Of a stretch of 64,000 bases of DNA, positions 62,080 to 64,000 are shown piece by piece. The stretch's first letter is position 1; every line of letters begins with the position of its first letter. The translations under genes and the position numbers were made by a program. The notes beneath the pieces were generated by a model. It was not told where the DNA came from. It did no database searches and saw nothing but the letters and a program-made list of their open reading frames with translations. The DNA is taken from contig KB310318.1 of NCBI GenBank assembly GCA_000328365.1, positions 176,401 to 240,400 on the forward strand. The letters run 5' to 3'. This stretch comes from Capitella teleta (taxonomy: Eukaryota > Annelida > Polychaeta > Capitellidae).

Positions 62080-64000
62080 TTGGGAAGTCCAAATTTGGCT
62101 CCTTCGCCTTATCTCAGCCGCAGCAACGCCTGAGGATTTGCGTTTGGGCTTAACAGCGAAATTGGCACGACACTACTGTCATCTGATAATAGCATTGGAA
62201 CTTCTCTTCTATTATCACTCACTACCATCTTACAGCCCAAGAGATTCTCTTCCCTTTTCTCCCTCCTCCTACTGTCTCCTCTTTTCTCCTCTTCCTCCTC
62301 CTGTTTTACTCAACCACTCTCGCACGCACTCCAACAATAGAAAAACATTTTTCCCATATTCTGATTTCTACTGTTGCAAGAAGATAATCAGAGAATTTTG
62401 CTCGAGAAAAACAGAATCTGTCACTACGCATTTGCAACAAAGGGCAGAAGAAAATGGATGGGTTGAGCAACATAAAGAAGCCTCAACTTGCTCACACGGA
62501 AATTCTGAAGCCCGTGTGTTTGGTGTTTGCGTGCCTTGTCTTAAAAGCTTGTATCCAATTCAAAGGGACGACTAAAATTGCTCTTCCTCCTTCTGCACTC
62601 CAATTTATTGTTACTTCTAGTTTCTATAGAAACGGTTGCCAAGATGATGGTGTTTTTTTATTTTATTTAATTTTGATTTATCGAAATATCGTAAATATAA
62701 GTTTTCACCACTCTCTCTTTGAGTAATGCATCAAATTATTTCGATGGCCAATATTTATTTTGATAAAATCTACAAAAGTGGATTTATTTATAAGGTGAGA
62801 TTTTGGCACAATATTCAAACAACATTGATTTATATTTTACTGATAAATATTTTATGTTGTATATAGTATTTCGATATCCAAGTTTTAAGATTGATCCAAG
62901 ATCGAAATTTAACTAATTTCGATTTCTGAATAAAACTAAATCGCAAATAATAAAAGTAACATTAATCACAATTTCATTACAATTCGTTCTTCTAGTTCAC
63001 TAGATGCACTTCCAACCCCGTGATATCACTCCTCTAAATATGAATTAAAACCAAGAGGAAAAATATTCATTTCTTAAATATTTTTGATGGAAATGTGAGG
63101 CCTGAAACATGTGCACACAAAGTAACCGACGAATGTGTCAATCACGGAGGAATTTCTTCGTTAAAATGAACGAAAGAAGAGAGGAGAAAAATTCCCAGGC
63201 CTGTTGTCATGGTAACTAGCCTGCCCTTTGAGTTCACAACATGGCTAAATGACCGAGCTAGTTCAGTGTCAGGTCAATACAAATTGGATTTCGAATAGTC
63301 TAGTGTATATTTATTCTCTTTAATGTCTGGGTTATAGCAGTCAAATAATTGTTGATCAATTTTATATTGCAAACGTTATTTTCAGTCAACCACATTTCGC
63401 CAGAGAATAATAGAGTATTTTATCGAAATATAGACTGTAGATAGACTAAAGTTATTTTATAAACTATATTGAGCAACTATTCGTTTGTATATGTGTTAGT
63501 CTACGTTTATATATAGATAAATATATAGTATATAGTATAGTCAATAAATAGTATATATAAATATACTGAGCAGAAGATGAAGAGATTAAAATTACTCCAT
63601 CGTGATATCTATCATTCTTTTTGCACTAGGAATTAGATAAATATTATGAAAATTCAGTGATATAAAAAGAAATGAAACCGAATGAAGCAATTACAGGCTG
63701 TGGAGGAAATATAGATTGTCGCCTTATTTTTGGGAGGAGCAATAAAAGGTCTAAATGTCTGAGGGCGCACGTCTTCCCTCGTTAAGGAATGGAAGTTCAC
63801 CCTGCAAACAGTCCACTTACGATTTGTTCTTTTCTGTTGGTTGACACTTGACTTTGATGTCATTCGCACTCATATTGGCTTTGCTTATTTATTTGATGTA
63901 ATTTGTGATATAGTAATCACAGTATGTAGCAATTGAGACGTATGGTATCACTTTAAATATATCGAATATATAATATGAGTATATATGATCTGCTGGTCGG

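Larger units (their letters stand above)
52401..64000. other. Intergenic DNA toward Hox4, 52.4-64 kb
   Basis: No supported gene and no Hox4 exon. Two PBX-type composite modules are at 52487-52524 and 57319-57385. X-box-like sites are at 57516, 59439, 61026, 61959, 62620 and 63203. A DR4-type pair is at 62064-62079 and a 44-bp tandem duplication at 57670-57757. The stretch from about 53 to 57 kb shows few motifs. The longest non-repeat open frame (62063-62575, plus) is unrecognised. Confidence 0.6.

Noticed and set aside
62063-62575. 170-codon plus-strand frame, the longest non-repeat frame outside Hox
   Set aside because: No recognisable domain, biased Ser/Leu/Pro patches from CT-rich DNA, and overlap by another frame; chance length for a 64-kb window.

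Overview
This is a metazoan Hox-cluster window. It is AT-rich and intron-bearing, with very little protein-coding DNA. Three loci can be called firmly, two of them on the minus strand: the first visible coding exon of a Hox2 (proboscipedia-class) gene at 5165-5417, and a complete two-exon Hox3 gene at 14591-17182. The third is a plus-strand microRNA hairpin of the mir-10 superfamily at 42176-42263, whose two arms best fit mir-993. Gene order and direction are those of a collinear cluster: Hox2 lies 3' of Hox3, so Hox1 should lie below coordinate 1 and Hox4 above 64000. No second homeobox is visible. The Hox2 homeobox exon must lie beyond the left edge, and no Hox4 exon is seen in the ~46.8 kb upstream of Hox3.

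Organism: an invertebrate bilaterian. A lophotrochozoan (mollusc, annelid, brachiopod or relative) is my best guess. It rests on the Hox3 homeodomain wording around helix 2 ([11 protein letters not shown]), the IYPWMRESR hexapeptide and the mir-993-like 3p arm. This is inference from remembered family patterns, not from a search.

Layout. 1-5164: part of the Hox2 intron. 5165-5850: Hox2 exon 1, leader and proximal promoter. 5850-14590: Hox2-Hox3 intergenic region with an unusual load of nuclear-receptor (DR1-type) half-site pairs, including a seven-copy array at 7483-7530, a long ATT microsatellite and a 450-bp polypyrimidine tract. 14591-17182: Hox3. 17183-17500: Hox3 promoter, with a perfect plus-strand 5' splice site just upstream that suggests a divergent transcript. 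17.5-42 kb: noncoding DNA rich in RFX X-box palindromes and PBX/PREP sites, with several small GC-rich promoter-like islands. 40.8-42.3 kb: candidate first exon, intron and second exon of a pri-mir-993 transcript. 42.3-64 kb: Hox3-Hox4 intergenic DNA with more X-boxes and PBX/HOX plus PREP/PBX composite sites.

The most interesting signals are regulatory. (1) A mir-993-like gene is coded opposite to the Hox genes. (2) About 30 RFX-type X-box palindromes are spread over the window; seven fit one strict 14-mer pattern where far less than one is expected. (3) Six exact PBX-PREP decamers TGATTGACAG occur where ~0.1 is expected, some beside PBX-HOX sites. (4) CRE octamers cluster inside Hox3 coding sequence, read in two frames. 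No virus-like element, transposase or reverse transcriptase remnant was recognised.
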